A stretch of DNA of 53,666 bases from Saprospiraceae bacterium (lineage in GTDB: Bacteria; Bacteroidota; Bacteroidia; Chitinophagales; Saprospiraceae). Made by a program: the position numbers and the translations under genes. The stretch spans positions 1 to 53,666 of the forward strand of contig JAKVCV010000024.1 in assembly GCA_022448945.1 (NCBI GenBank), read 5' to 3'. Below are positions 37,520-47,085 of this stretch, piece after piece. The stretch's first letter is position 1; every line of letters starts with the position of its first letter. The notes beneath the pieces were generated by a model, which did no database searches, was not told where the DNA came from, and saw only the letters and a list, made by a program, of their open reading frames with translations.

Positions 37520-38224
37520 ATTTTATTAAAGATTTAAAAAAGCAACAATTTTAATTAAAAATATAACATAAAAATCAGACTATTATTATGAACAATATGA
37601 TTTTAAATATAGAATAATAGATACTAAAGTATATAAACTTTATTAATAGATTGTAACTTAAATAAAAATTCAAAAGTATCTAAAAAATAAAGTATAATAC
37701 TTAATCAGTAAATAATTATAATCACTTCTAAATAATTTTCCACAAAACAAACAAGATTCCAAAATTTAGAATGTATTATAAATATTAATATTTATAAAAC
37801 ACTGTTAAACAATATTTAAATATTGGCAAGCCATTTGTAGTTATAAGAATAGAAATCACTTAATTTTATCAAATTCTCTCTATTTACTTTTCATTAAAAT
37901 TACTAAGAAGACGTCAAAGCATTAATAAATAAAACATAATCAATTTATATCAAAGGAAAATAAATGGAGTGAAATATAGTAACTTTATTCGATTGAATTT
38001 TAAGCAATTCGGTATATACTCAAAAAAATAAATGCAGGTAAAAGTACAAGAGACCTGAACTGTAAAAAAGACATCCCAAGAGATAACAAAGTGCTTATTA
38101 ATTCAAATTGTAATAAATATTAATAGATTTTTAAGAATAAGGGTATTATCAATTAAATTGGTAATACCCTTTTTTTATTAGCATGAATATTACCCAATCT
38201 AAAATTTATCCTATTATGTAAACA
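37520..38224. other. 705-bp gene-free gap with lone forward terminator
   Basis: The longest gap in the window. It is very AT-rich, with no credible coding frame on either strand. It contains a possible long hairpin (37967-38021: GAGT and ATATA arms, with CGATTG/CAATTCG inside) and a forward-type terminator at 38139-38176. Both flanking genes are on the reverse strand, so a forward transcript here would be non-coding. TAACTTTA at 37979-37986 is the nearest approximation to TAnnTTTG. Confidence 0.5.
38139..38176 (+). terminator. Intrinsic terminator in a gene-free gap
   Basis: AAGGGTATTA (38139-38148) pairs with TAATACCCTT (38162-38171), with an inner CAATT/AATTG stem, and is followed by seven T on the forward strand. 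The reverse strand lacks a comparable run (CTTATTCTTAAAAA), although weak action for the aquaporin gene, which ends 49 bases away, is possible. Confidence 0.7.
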
Positions 38225-38860
38225 TTATTCCTTCAGCAACTTAAATGTAATTGCAGCTAAAATAACTCCTAAAACAGGTGCTATGATATAGATCCATAGA
38301 TGTTCAAGATTACCATTAACCAATGCAGGCCCTATCGACCGTGCAGGATTCATAGATGCACCGCAAATCGGTCCGGCGAACCAAGCTTCAAGTGCTACTG
38401 TAGCACCTACTGCAACTGCTGTAAAATGCGCCGTATCCTTGTTTTGGCTAACAAACAATATAACAACCATTAAAAAATAAGTCAATATAATTTCCAGAAT
38501 AAAAGACTGCAAAATAGTTCCAGAAGGTAAGGTTGCTCCCAAATTCCCATGTTCAACAAAAAGCAAAAGCAATGTCAAAGATGCCCCACAAGCTCCAATA
38601 ATCTGTGCAATAATATAGGGTACTACTTCTTTCTTATCAAAACAACCCGAAATTTGAAAACCAATAGTTACAGCAGGATTAATATGGGTTCCTGAGATGG
38701 GCCCAAAAGTATATATCATAACTGTTACTATGAGGCCAAAAACAATACAAATTCCAGAATGCGTAATAGCACCATTAGTAAGGTCATTCACTAATATAGC
38801 ACCAGTACCAAAAAACACAAGTGCATATGTTCCAATAAATTCTGCAATATACTTTTTCAT
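38225..38860 (-). CDS. MIP-family channel (aquaporin/glycerol-type)
   Basis: Six-TM channel of 211 aa with both NPA boxes: GPISGTHINPAVT (NPA 61-63) and GASMNPARSIGP (NPA 171-173). It should pass water and perhaps small neutral solutes. The sequence begins MKKYIAEFIGTYALVFFGTGA. The short loop E and the GPISGTHINPAV stretch look more like bacterial aquaporin/NIP-type proteins than GlpF, which has a longer loop; selectivity cannot be settled by reading. A reverse-strand TAAGTTTG at 38936-38943 is a likely -7 element. It stands alone, and its 3' side faces the gene-free gap. Confidence 0.92.
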   Translation of the reverse strand: MKKYIAEFIGTYALVFFGTGAILVNDLTNGAITHSGICIVFGLIVTVMIYTFGPISGTHINPAVTIGFQISGCFDKKEVVPYIIAQIIGACGASLTLLLLFVEHGNLGATLPSGTILQSFILEIILTYFLMVVILFVSQNKDTAHFTAVAVGATVALEAWFAGPICGASMNPARSIGPALVNGNLEHLWIYIIAPVLGVILAAITFKLLKE

Positions 38861-38935
38861 AAAATTTCCTTATTAATTATTGATTAAGAATCGTGGCTAT
38901 TTAGATTCCAAAAATAATAAAGAATCAGATGGAAA

Positions 38936-38943
38936 CAAACTTA
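38936..38943 (-). promoter_or_regulatory. TAnnTTTG (-7) element upstream of the aquaporin gene
   Basis: Reads TAAGTTTG on the reverse strand and would give a leader of about 70 bases. No TTG at the right distance upstream. Confidence 0.35.
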
Positions 38944-39068
38944 CAGTACAGATATTGGATTTGTAGAAAAACAAACAGATAAATATCTACACAAAAATAA
39001 TGTTTAACAAATTGATAAACAAACAATTAAGACACAAAATCTAACTGTGAAAAAATGATGATATTTAA

Positions 39069-39113
39069 ATAACACTCAGTTAACTTTAACTTAACATTCA
39101 AATTGTAGTTTTG
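39069..39113 (+). promoter_or_regulatory. Candidate Pho box and TAnnTTTG promoter of the phosphate porin/transporter operon
   Basis: Three six-base half-sites repeat every 11 bases: ATAACA (39069-39074), TTAACT (39080-39085) and TTAACA (39091-39096), each separated by five bases. Nine bases later comes TAGTTTTG (39106-39113), an exact Bacteroidota -7 element, with no proper -33 TTG. The start would be near 39120, 43 bases before the porin ATG. The half-site and spacing match the TTAACA-N5 PhoP box of Bacillus and share the 11-bp period of the E. coli PhoB box. Activator sites that replace a missing -33 element are the normal arrangement for Pho promoters. The match is read from sequence; the regulator is inferred. 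Confidence 0.6.
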
Positions 39114-39162
39114 TGTATGATTAATAAAATACTACAATTTTTTTAACATTAAATCCATTTCT

Positions 39163-40371
39163 ATGAGACACTTTAGATTTATTTTAATTGTTTGTATAAG
39201 TTTATGTTCAGTAATCTCTAATGCGCAATTTAAAATGCCCAAATTTGGTAAAGGATTAAATTTTGTTTCAAAAGACACCTCTTTTAAAGTGAAGTTTAAT
39301 GTAAGAATTCAAAATTTATTCATCGTAGAGTACGATATGGGTAGTACCGATTCTATAATAATGAATCGTTTTGATGCGAACTTTTTGGTTCGAAGGGCAA
39401 GGTTAAAATTTGGTGGTTATGCTTTCTCACCAAATATCGAATATAAAATGGAATTTGGACTTTCAAATAGAGATATCAGCACCAATAAGGAAGATGGACT
39501 AGGTAGTGATGCATCAAGAATAATATTAGATGCTGTATTAAAATGGAAATTTGGTAAAAATAAAAATTATGCAATATGGGTAGGACAAACAAAATTACCT
39601 GGAAATAGAGAACGAGTGATATCATCGGGAAGTTTACAGTTAGTTGATCGGTCATTGGTAAATAGTAGATTTAATATAGATCGTGATATGGGTATACACT
39701 TAAAAGCTAAATGGAAATTTGGCAATGTAGTCGTTGCTCCAACTGTAGTTGTATCACAGGGTGAAGGTAGAGATATTACTGCTGGAAACTTTGGTGGACT
39801 TTCATATACGGGACATTTAGAATTTAAACCTTTTGGTGATTTTACAAAAAAAGGAGATTTTGTTGCTGCCGATTTATATCGAGAGGAAAAACCCAAATTA
39901 GCTATTGGTTTAACTGCTAATTATAATGATCGTGCTATTCGTCAAGGGGGGCAACTTGGATCATTTGTTAAAGATACACTTGGTAATTACGTAGAAAATT
40001 CTCTCACTAATTACATGGCTGATTTAATGTTTAAATACAAGGGGCTTTCGATCCATTCTGAATTTGGATATCGTATGGCTGCTAAACAATTAGACTTTAT
40101 TTCTAAAAACTTTAATACTGGGTATGGATTTAATTTCCAAATGGGGTATCTATTTAAGAATAATTTTGAAGTTGCAGGGCGTTTTACTATGGTAAGAAAA
40201 GATAATGATTATTCTGGAATAAATGACACAAATGAATATACTCTAGCATTTTCTAGATATATTGTTGGACACAACTTAAAGATTCAGACCGATATTGGGT
40301 ATTCACATGATCCAGCCTTTATATCTGAAGGGGTTATCCGTTATAGATTACAATTTGAAATACAATTTTAA
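39163..40371 (+). CDS. Phosphate-selective porin O/P family outer-membrane protein
   Basis: Outer-membrane beta-barrel of 402 aa with signal peptide (ILIVCISLCSVISNAQ, cleavage after Ala21). It has the OprO/OprP pattern: KVKFNVRIQNLFIVEYD, then NRFDANFLVRRARLKFGGYAFSPNIEYKMEFG, and the WKFGKNKNYAIWVGQTKLPGNRERVISSGSLQ block, where RARLKFGG and GQTKLPGNRER are typical of the Bacteroidota members of this family. The C-terminus ends VIRYRLQFEIQF with terminal Phe, as expected for an outer-membrane barrel. It precedes the Na/Pi cotransporter by 52 bases and likely forms the outer-membrane step of phosphate uptake. A candidate Pho box lies upstream. Confidence 0.9.
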   Translation: MRHFRFILIVCISLCSVISNAQFKMPKFGKGLNFVSKDTSFKVKFNVRIQNLFIVEYDMGSTDSIIMNRFDANFLVRRARLKFGGYAFSPNIEYKMEFGLSNRDISTNKEDGLGSDASRIILDAVLKWKFGKNKNYAIWVGQTKLPGNRERVISSGSLQLVDRSLVNSRFNIDRDMGIHLKAKWKFGNVVVAPTVVVSQGEGRDITAGNFGGLSYTGHLEFKPFGDFTKKGDFVAADLYREEKPKLAIGLTANYNDRAIRQGGQLGSFVKDTLGNYVENSLTNYMADLMFKYKGLSIHSEFGYRMAAKQLDFISKNFNTGYGFNFQMGYLFKNNFEVAGRFTMVRKDNDYSGINDTNEYTLAFSRYIVGHNLKIQTDIGYSHDPAFISEGVIRYRLQFEIQF

Positions 40372-40423
40372 TATTTTGAAATACAAACACTATTAATTTT
40401 ATAAATAAACAAAAATATAAACA

Positions 40424-42106
40424 ATGGAATTTGGCATAAGTAATATTATTGAAATAATTGGTGCCCTCGCATTTTTTGTCTACGGTATGAAAATGATGAG
40501 TGATGGTATCCAACGAGCTGCTGGTTCTCAATTACGAAATATCTTGAGAACTATGACTCAAAATAGATTTCTTGGTGTTTTTACTGGTTTTTTAATAACA
40601 GCACTTGTACAGTCTTCCTCTGCAACAACCGTAATGACTGTTAGTTTTGTAAATGCGGGATTATTATCATTAGTTGAATCTGCAGGAGTAATGATGGGAG
40701 CAAATATTGGTACTACCATCACAGGATGGCTAGTTTCTATCCTTGGTTTTAAAGTAAAACTTGCCCACTACTCTATCCCTTTATTTGCCATAGGTGTTCC
40801 TATGTTTCTAATTGGACGATCAAAATTTAAACACTGGGGTGAGTTTATTATTGGTTTTGCAATTTTATTTATGGGGTTAAGTTATTTAAAAGGTGCCGTA
40901 CCAGATATTAAACATAACCCTGAAGTATTAGATTTTTTGAAAAACTTCACAGAATGGGGAATTCTTTCAAGATTATTCTTCGTCTTAGTTGGTACACTTT
41001 TAACCATTGTAGTACAATCTTCTTCTGCGTCTATGGCTATTACGCTTACAATGTGTGCACAAGGTTGGCTTCCATTAGATGTAGCAGCAGCTATGGTACT
41101 TGGTGAAAACATCGGCACAACTATAACTGCAGAACTTGCATCATTAGTTGGTAATACAACAGCTAAACGATCTGCTAGAATTCACTCTATGTTTAACATA
41201 ATAGGTGTCACATGGATGGTTTTACTTTTACCATGGTTTCTACCTGTTTTATCTAGTGGATGTGAAGCAATTATGGGAATTGATACAACCTCAAAAAATG
41301 ATATTCCTTTAGCACTAGCAGCTTTTCATACAAGCTTTAATACAATAAATGTTTTAATAATGTTAGTCTTTGTTCCTTGGCTTGTAAAAGTAGCTACATT
41401 AAGTGTCAAAGAAAAGGAAAGTGAGAAAGCTGAGCGTTTAATGTTCATTAACAATCCAGCAATAACACCTGAATTGAGTACTGATGCTATACAAAAAGAA
41501 ACTGCTCATTTTGGTGAAATAGTTAGTCGTATGAATAACTTTATGAAGCAATTGATTAATTCTACTGAATCTAAAGAAAAACGTGAAGCAATTAAGCGAC
41601 TAGAAAAATATGAAGAAATTTCGGATACCATGGAAATTGAGATTACTCAATATATTACTAAATTGGCCAATCAAAAACTAACAAGCAAGACTTCTACAAG
41701 ACTCAGAAGTTATATGAATATTGCCAATGATTTAGAGAGGATTGGTGATATATATTTTCAGATCTCAAAAACACTAGAGCATAAAATAGAGTCAAAAATT
41801 TATTTCCTTCCTCAACAACAAAATGGATTGAATACAATGATTGATTTAATTAATTCTGCTTTTGAACAAATGAACACCAATTTATCTGCTTCAAGTTATG
41901 ATTTAGTAGAAAAAACACAAGCAAGAGTACTAGAAGAAAGAATTAATACGCTTAGAAATAACTTGAGAAAGGAAAATCAAGATAATTTGGGCGAGAAAGA
42001 TTATAGTATTGATGCCGCAATGATATATAATAATCTATTCTCTTCACTTGAAAGAGTTGGAGATCATATCATTAACGTTACTGAATCTGTTGTTGGAGAA
42101 ATTTAA
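40424..42106 (+). CDS. Na/Pi cotransporter (NptA/PhoU-domain type)
   Basis: Inner-membrane sodium-dependent phosphate transporter of 560 aa. The two inverted Na/Pi repeats carry the QSSSA signature: ALVQSSSATTVM (about 62-73) and IVVQSSSASMAI (about 199-210), each followed by GANIGTT or GENIGTT. The C-terminal part (about 350-560) is a helical PhoU-like domain (NDLERIGDIYFQISKTLE and ERVGDHIINVTES). This whole layout is the standard bacterial NptA/YjbB-type protein. It is second in an operon with the OprO/P-like porin and is followed by a strong terminator. Confidence 0.95.
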   Translation: MEFGISNIIEIIGALAFFVYGMKMMSDGIQRAAGSQLRNILRTMTQNRFLGVFTGFLITALVQSSSATTVMTVSFVNAGLLSLVESAGVMMGANIGTTITGWLVSILGFKVKLAHYSIPLFAIGVPMFLIGRSKFKHWGEFIIGFAILFMGLSYLKGAVPDIKHNPEVLDFLKNFTEWGILSRLFFVLVGTLLTIVVQSSSASMAITLTMCAQGWLPLDVAAAMVLGENIGTTITAELASLVGNTTAKRSARIHSMFNIIGVTWMVLLLPWFLPVLSSGCEAIMGIDTTSKNDIPLALAAFHTSFNTINVLIMLVFVPWLVKVATLSVKEKESEKAERLMFINNPAITPELSTDAIQKETAHFGEIVSRMNNFMKQLINSTESKEKREAIKRLEKYEEISDTMEIEITQYITKLANQKLTSKTSTRLRSYMNIANDLERIGDIYFQISKTLEHKIESKIYFLPQQQNGLNTMIDLINSAFEQMNTNLSASSYDLVEKTQARVLEERINTLRNNLRKENQDNLGEKDYSIDAAMIYNNLFSSLERVGDHIINVTESVVGEI

Positions 42107-42128
42107 TCCTCAACTAACAGTTTATAAT

Positions 42129-42166
42129 AAAAGGCCAATTGACAAAACAATTGGCCTTTTTATTTT
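42129..42166 (+). terminator. Intrinsic terminator of the porin-Na/Pi operon
   Basis: AAAAGGCCAATTG (42129-42141) and CAATTGGCCTTTT (42148-42160) form a perfect 13-bp stem with loop ACAAAA, then a T-rich tail. It lies 22 bases after the stop. Confidence 0.9.
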
Positions 42167-42219
42167 ATATAACCCTTAAAAAATGAATTATAATAATTTC
42201 TTTAACAATATACTACCCC

Positions 42220-45200
42220 TTATTCTCTAGTAACGATCAATCGTTTATTAAAAATTTGGCCATCAATAATTAAATGAACAAAATAAACAGCACTTGAATA
42301 ATCAGACATATTAATTATATAAGTCTCTGAAAGTGTTTGATTATAGTTTTTCGACATAATTATGTGACCTAATATATCTATAACTCTAATCTGAACAGAA
42401 GATACCTCAGCCAATTCAAATTGTAAAACAGCATTGGATTGTGTAGGATTAGGAAAAAGATTAAAAAATAAAGTTGGATCTTTTTGATTTACTAGCGTAA
42501 CTCCATCCTGAATAAATACGCTATCAATCACATTACAACCATTTAAATCAGTAATAGTAACATAATACATCCCAGATATTAAACTATCAATATCTTCCGT
42601 AGTTGCACCATTGGACCAATCAAAAAGATATCCTTGTGCCTGATTTCCCCCTGATACCGTAAGATCTATAGCTCCATCATTTCCTCCAGGAGTAGAAACA
42701 TCAGTTACTAAGGTGCTAGCAAATAAAGCTGAAGATGGTTCTGTGACTGTAACTGTATGCAAAACAGAACAATTGTTAGTATCTGTTATAGTGGCTTGAT
42801 ATACACCTGTACTTAATCCTGTTGCAATTGAATCAGTGGATGTATTTGACCATAAATAAGTATACCCTCCATTCCCATTAGTTACAACTATAGTAACTGT
42901 AGCTGTTGAATCACCATAACACAATACATCATTTACTGTAGAAGTTACCGTTGGTTCTGCTAAATTATTTAGGGAAGTAGCCAAAACACCTGTACATCCA
43001 TTCATATCCGTTATTGTTACAGTATAGCTATTAGCGGACAATCCTGTTGAAACCATATCTGTAGCACCATTTGACCATAAAAAACTATAAGGACCATTGC
43101 CATTCATACCTGATACTGATACAACTCCATTTGATGCGCTACAAGTTTCATCTGAAATATTAGTAGACCCTGTAATAGTTATTGAATTATCAGGTACTGT
43201 TACTGTATTCGTTCCTTCACAACCATTCGAATCTGTTATTGTAACTGTATAACTCATTGATGTTAATCCCGTCGCTGTTGGATCCGTAGATCCATCTGAC
43301 CACAAATAACTATATGAACCTGTACCATTTGTAACTGCTACAGTCGCTGTACCACTTATATTACAATTTAATGGCGTACTACTCGTATTACTCGTCAATA
43401 CTATTGAATTATCAGGTACTGTTACTGTATTCGTTCCTTCACAACCATTCGAATCTGTTATTGTAACTGTATAACTCATTGACGTTAATCCCGTCGCTGT
43501 TGGATCCGTAGATCCATCTGACCACAAATAACTATATGAACCTGTACCATTTGTAACTGCTACAGTCGCTGTACCACTTATATTACAATTTAATGGCGTA
43601 CTACTCGTATTACTCGTAATATTAAGATTATTTGAACCAACATTTACAACATCAGTTTGTTCACATCCATTATTATCCGTAACTGTTACCGTATATGAGT
43701 TTGATAACAAAGCGTTAATTGAAGCATCTGTATGACCTGTTGACCAAAGGTAAGTATATGGCGACATTCCACCAATTGGAATTACAGCAGCAGTGCCATC
43801 GGAAGCTGTACAATTTTCACTTGTTGAAGTCTGACTTATTGAAATTGTAGTTACATTAGCAATAACAGGAACTTTAGTGGATCTACAGGGAGACTCCTGT
43901 ATTTCCCAATCATAATAATAATAATAATAATTCTGGCCTGCCGAAGAACTTATTATATCTACAATCCCAGATAAATTATAAGGGTAACTAACATTATTAT
44001 TATTACGGAACATATTCATATTGGAACCTCCTATACTATATGTACCTGATGTAGGAATATTTAAATTTAAATTAATACGCTGTGGCCCTATTGCTGTTAT
44101 ATTGACAGTAACTTGATCTACTAAATTTCCACCACCATCTATATCATCCCAAATACTAATCGTCTTATTACCTGTATTATTTGCATCTATCCAAACTGAT
44201 ATAATTGTAAAAGCAGTATACGTTGTAAAATTAAGCGTGAATACTGAACCAGGGTTATGGTATCCTCCATTTCCAAAAGAATTATCTGTTGGTAGTGTAT
44301 ATTGAGATGGTTGAAAAATCACATTCTCGACCATATATGTCGTTGAAGTATTAAGAACAGGAGTAGTATATGTCGAAGTTGTATCCAGTGCTAATGTGCC
44401 AGTAGAATCATACCATATAATAGTTCCGGAAGCTGATGCATTAAGTATTGCGGTTTGATTTAAACAAACAGTATCATTTGAAGCAATAGCTGGATCAGGC
44501 ATAGATATAGTTACATTATAAGATATTGAATCAGAACCTATATTGTTGGTGGCAACTAATTTCACGGTATAGATCCCTGACATAGCAAATGTATGTGTGG
44601 GATTAGGAACAGTATCAATACTGCCGTCTCCAAAATCCCATAACCACGATTGAGGAACTAAAGTAGACAAATCTGTAAATGCAACGGTACCACCACAAGA
44701 CGTAAGAATTACATTACTAAAATCTGCATTAGGCGGTTGCGTTGGAGCCATGCATTGCGCAGGAAGGTCAAATGCTTCTGATTGATCTGAAGCACTATTA
44801 ACAGATCCTTGACTTGCACTATAACCAAGACCTCTAGCTGCAAAAACATTCCAGATCATACATTCATGAGCCCCTCCATATAATGCTTGATCAGCAGCTA
44901 AAATGGCATCCCTCCCATCTACAAATCCAGGATTACAAGGCTGTAATTTCATTGCCTCCATGATTAACATCATAGCTTTATTATTACCACCTATGCCTGT
45001 ATATAGATCAGAATCATAACCATAAAGATTAATGAATTCCCAACTTAAATCCCAAAGCATAGTACACCAAACAAAACCAACACCATGAGGAATAGAAGCA
45101 GAATTAGAATAATTATAAGTAGCATTATTAACAGCGAGGTCCGTAGAATAAGGCATAGGTCTGATTCCACCTCCAGTAACAGCCTCATTAATTGCAAAAG

Positions 45201-47085
45201 TACCAATTCCTCGAATATCCGTTCCAAGATCACCTGGTTCAATAGTTAACATTAATCCAAACCAATCAGACCATCCTTCTCCCATTTGTTCATCATTATT
45301 TAAACAATTTACATTTGATGGGCCTCCAGTTAAACGATTAGAAATACCATGCCCATACTCATGAGCAATAATACCATTATCAAAGTCACCATCATTATCA
45401 AATGGACCTCCTTGATCCTGTATAGTTCCATTTACCGTATTTGAAGTCATGGCTGCAATAATAGCTGCACCATCAACATCTGAAACCATAATAGCTGGTA
45501 TTGTAATTGAACCAGATGTACCACCCATTGAGATCGGAGCTCCAGGAACATTATTAATAACAATTGCAGCTATAGCTCCTGCATCTTGAGCAACTTGAAC
45601 CTTATTAACGAAAGTGCAACTACCTCTTCTTAAAACAGCTATTTTACCTGTCATTGTGGAATTATTCAAAGCAGAACAACCATCAGTAACATCAGGCGTA
45701 CCATCATCTGCCAATTCAAAATCCGCAGTAATAGGTGTAGCCGGTATCGCTCCGCCAAAGCCTGCAGCTTCTCCTAAATATTGACCTGAAATTCCTAAGG
45801 GACTATTAATTGTTAATAAATATTGAGCCCCACCTGACCATAGATACATCTGCATACGCGGATTACTACCATCACCAGGAGTAGCAAAATTTGCATTATT
45901 AGTACCACCTCCATCCTGGGCTTCTGCATAAACAACATCAGATGCTGTACCACCCCTTCCATAGTTGTTTTCCTGGAAATTACCAGAGACTTCATCAAAT
46001 CCATAATGATACCATACATCATGCATGATATTATTCATATAAAACAAATTTGTTATTGCTGCATCTTCGTAATTTAATGCAGCCTGATTCATATTCAATG
46101 GAAAATCAAAGTCTAAAGAAGCTGTACCATCTGGAAAATAACCCGTCCCATTATTATCATCCCTGTCTTCGGTAGCCCTAACATTATTCCCTCTAGTTAT
46201 TGTATATTCAGCACCTGCAATACCATCATCATCATGCCAACCATATGGGGAAGCTAGTATATCAGAGGGTCCTACAACTAAAGATCTAGTCCCATGATTA
46301 GGACTCTCTACAGGTATAGCGAAAACTCTATATTGATCTGTCGAAGGTGGTAATGGAGAAGGTAAAAAAGATAAAAATGATTGTTTTTGTGATTGATGTG
46401 TATTTACCCTTCTTGAAGAGTGTTGATGTTTGGTAATACTACAATTTTCAAAATTACACGAAACAACCCAATCAACCTTATCAAGAATTTCTCCTGTGAG
46501 CGCATCTATTCTTATACTCCACCAATGATCTCTGCTAGGGAGATATATACTCAAATCCCAAGCCAGACGTATTTCAGGGTTTTCATTATCCAGAGGCTGA
46601 TACATCAACTTAACAGGGATGTTTTCCAAAGATATTCCTACTCCATCAAATATAAAATTATGAGCATTTATGGATTCTAAAACATCAATAGATTCATTAA
46701 TTTTCAAACCAAGCTGTTCCGCAGCATAAGTAATTGCTTGAATAGGCGTTAGTTTAGGCTGAGTAGTATTTACTCTTTTTGAAATATCAGCTTCCAATCG
46801 ATTACCCATAGACAATACTTTATCATCTTTGAAGCTGAAATTTGCAACAGCATTATAAACTTCTATTCCAGCATATAGTTGACGAATATGGACATGAGTA
46901 ATTTTAGATTTCTTAGATTTATATTGATCATAAATCAACCAGTCTTTTATATCTTCGGAGCTAAGTCCAAGTTCTGTTTTTTGTGCTTCTAAGAATTCTT
47001 GAACCAGAAAATCATAATTCTGCCCATTAATAGAAAAAGTAAACAATAACAGAACTAACGAAAAAAAAGTAAACCTTGTCTTCAT
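42220..47085 (-). CDS. Secreted M36 (fungalysin) metalloprotease with PA, PKD, six SprB repeats and T9SS sorting domain
   Basis: A 1621-aa secreted protease. Order of domains (approximate residues): signal peptide 1-21; FTP-type propeptide 30-115; M36 catalytic region 260-790 with zinc site HEYGH at 575-579, downstream Glu in GEGWSDWFG, and a PA domain (about 455-550) inserted before the zinc site; PKD domain 789-870 (WLWDFGDGS); a beta-rich segment with six consecutive Tyr (about 1055-1063); six SprB-type repeats from about 1076 to 1510 (each with Y-x-Y-L-W-S and Y-T-V-T-I-T-D-x-N-G-C); and a C-terminal type A T9SS sorting domain (FNLFPNPTQSNAVLQF to KRLIVTRE). The propeptide implies self-activation after export. 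Repeats 2 and 3 are almost identical at DNA level. Confidence 0.95.
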   Translation of the reverse strand: MKTRFTFFSLVLLLFTFSINGQNYDFLVQEFLEAQKTELGLSSEDIKDWLIYDQYKSKKSKITHVHIRQLYAGIEVYNAVANFSFKDDKVLSMGNRLEADISKRVNTTQPKLTPIQAITYAAEQLGLKINESIDVLESINAHNFIFDGVGISLENIPVKLMYQPLDNENPEIRLAWDLSIYLPSRDHWWSIRIDALTGEILDKVDWVVSCNFENCSITKHQHSSRRVNTHQSQKQSFLSFLPSPLPPSTDQYRVFAIPVESPNHGTRSLVVGPSDILASPYGWHDDDGIAGAEYTITRGNNVRATEDRDDNNGTGYFPDGTASLDFDFPLNMNQAALNYEDAAITNLFYMNNIMHDVWYHYGFDEVSGNFQENNYGRGGTASDVVYAEAQDGGGTNNANFATPGDGSNPRMQMYLWSGGAQYLLTINSPLGISGQYLGEAAGFGGAIPATPITADFELADDGTPDVTDGCSALNNSTMTGKIAVLRRGSCTFVNKVQVAQDAGAIAAIVINNVPGAPISMGGTSGSITIPAIMVSDVDGAAIIAAMTSNTVNGTIQDQGGPFDNDGDFDNGIIAHEYGHGISNRLTGGPSNVNCLNNDEQMGEGWSDWFGLMLTIEPGDLGTDIRGIGTFAINEAVTGGGIRPMPYSTDLAVNNATYNYSNSASIPHGVGFVWCTMLWDLSWEFINLYGYDSDLYTGIGGNNKAMMLIMEAMKLQPCNPGFVDGRDAILAADQALYGGAHECMIWNVFAARGLGYSASQGSVNSASDQSEAFDLPAQCMAPTQPPNADFSNVILTSCGGTVAFTDLSTLVPQSWLWDFGDGSIDTVPNPTHTFAMSGIYTVKLVATNNIGSDSISYNVTISMPDPAIASNDTVCLNQTAILNASASGTIIWYDSTGTLALDTTSTYTTPVLNTSTTYMVENVIFQPSQYTLPTDNSFGNGGYHNPGSVFTLNFTTYTAFTIISVWIDANNTGNKTISIWDDIDGGGNLVDQVTVNITAIGPQRINLNLNIPTSGTYSIGGSNMNMFRNNNNVSYPYNLSGIVDIISSSAGQNYYYYYYDWEIQESPCRSTKVPVIANVTTISISQTSTSENCTASDGTAAVIPIGGMSPYTYLWSTGHTDASINALLSNSYTVTVTDNNGCEQTDVVNVGSNNLNITSNTSSTPLNCNISGTATVAVTNGTGSYSYLWSDGSTDPTATGLTSMSYTVTITDSNGCEGTNTVTVPDNSIVLTSNTSSTPLNCNISGTATVAVTNGTGSYSYLWSDGSTDPTATGLTSMSYTVTITDSNGCEGTNTVTVPDNSITITGSTNISDETCSASNGVVSVSGMNGNGPYSFLWSNGATDMVSTGLSANSYTVTITDMNGCTGVLATSLNNLAEPTVTSTVNDVLCYGDSTATVTIVVTNGNGGYTYLWSNTSTDSIATGLSTGVYQATITDTNNCSVLHTVTVTEPSSALFASTLVTDVSTPGGNDGAIDLTVSGGNQAQGYLFDWSNGATTEDIDSLISGMYYVTITDLNGCNVIDSVFIQDGVTLVNQKDPTLFFNLFPNPTQSNAVLQFELAEVSSVQIRVIDILGHIIMSKNYNQTLSETYIINMSDYSSAVYFVHLIIDGQIFNKRLIVTRE
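43181..43617 (-). repeat. 222-bp tandem duplication inside the M36 protease gene
   Basis: Copy 1 (43181-43395) and copy 2 (43403-43617) agree over 215 bp with one visible difference (GATGTTAAT against GACGTTAAT near 43260). The period of 222 bp encodes exactly 74 residues, one SprB repeat, so the frame is kept. The neighbouring SprB repeats are much more diverged, which marks this duplication as recent or kept alike by gene conversion. Confidence 0.9.

Noticed and set aside
39567-39896. 109-codon reverse frame inside the porin gene
   Set aside because: Antisense to a clear beta-barrel gene with conserved motifs; no independent evidence.
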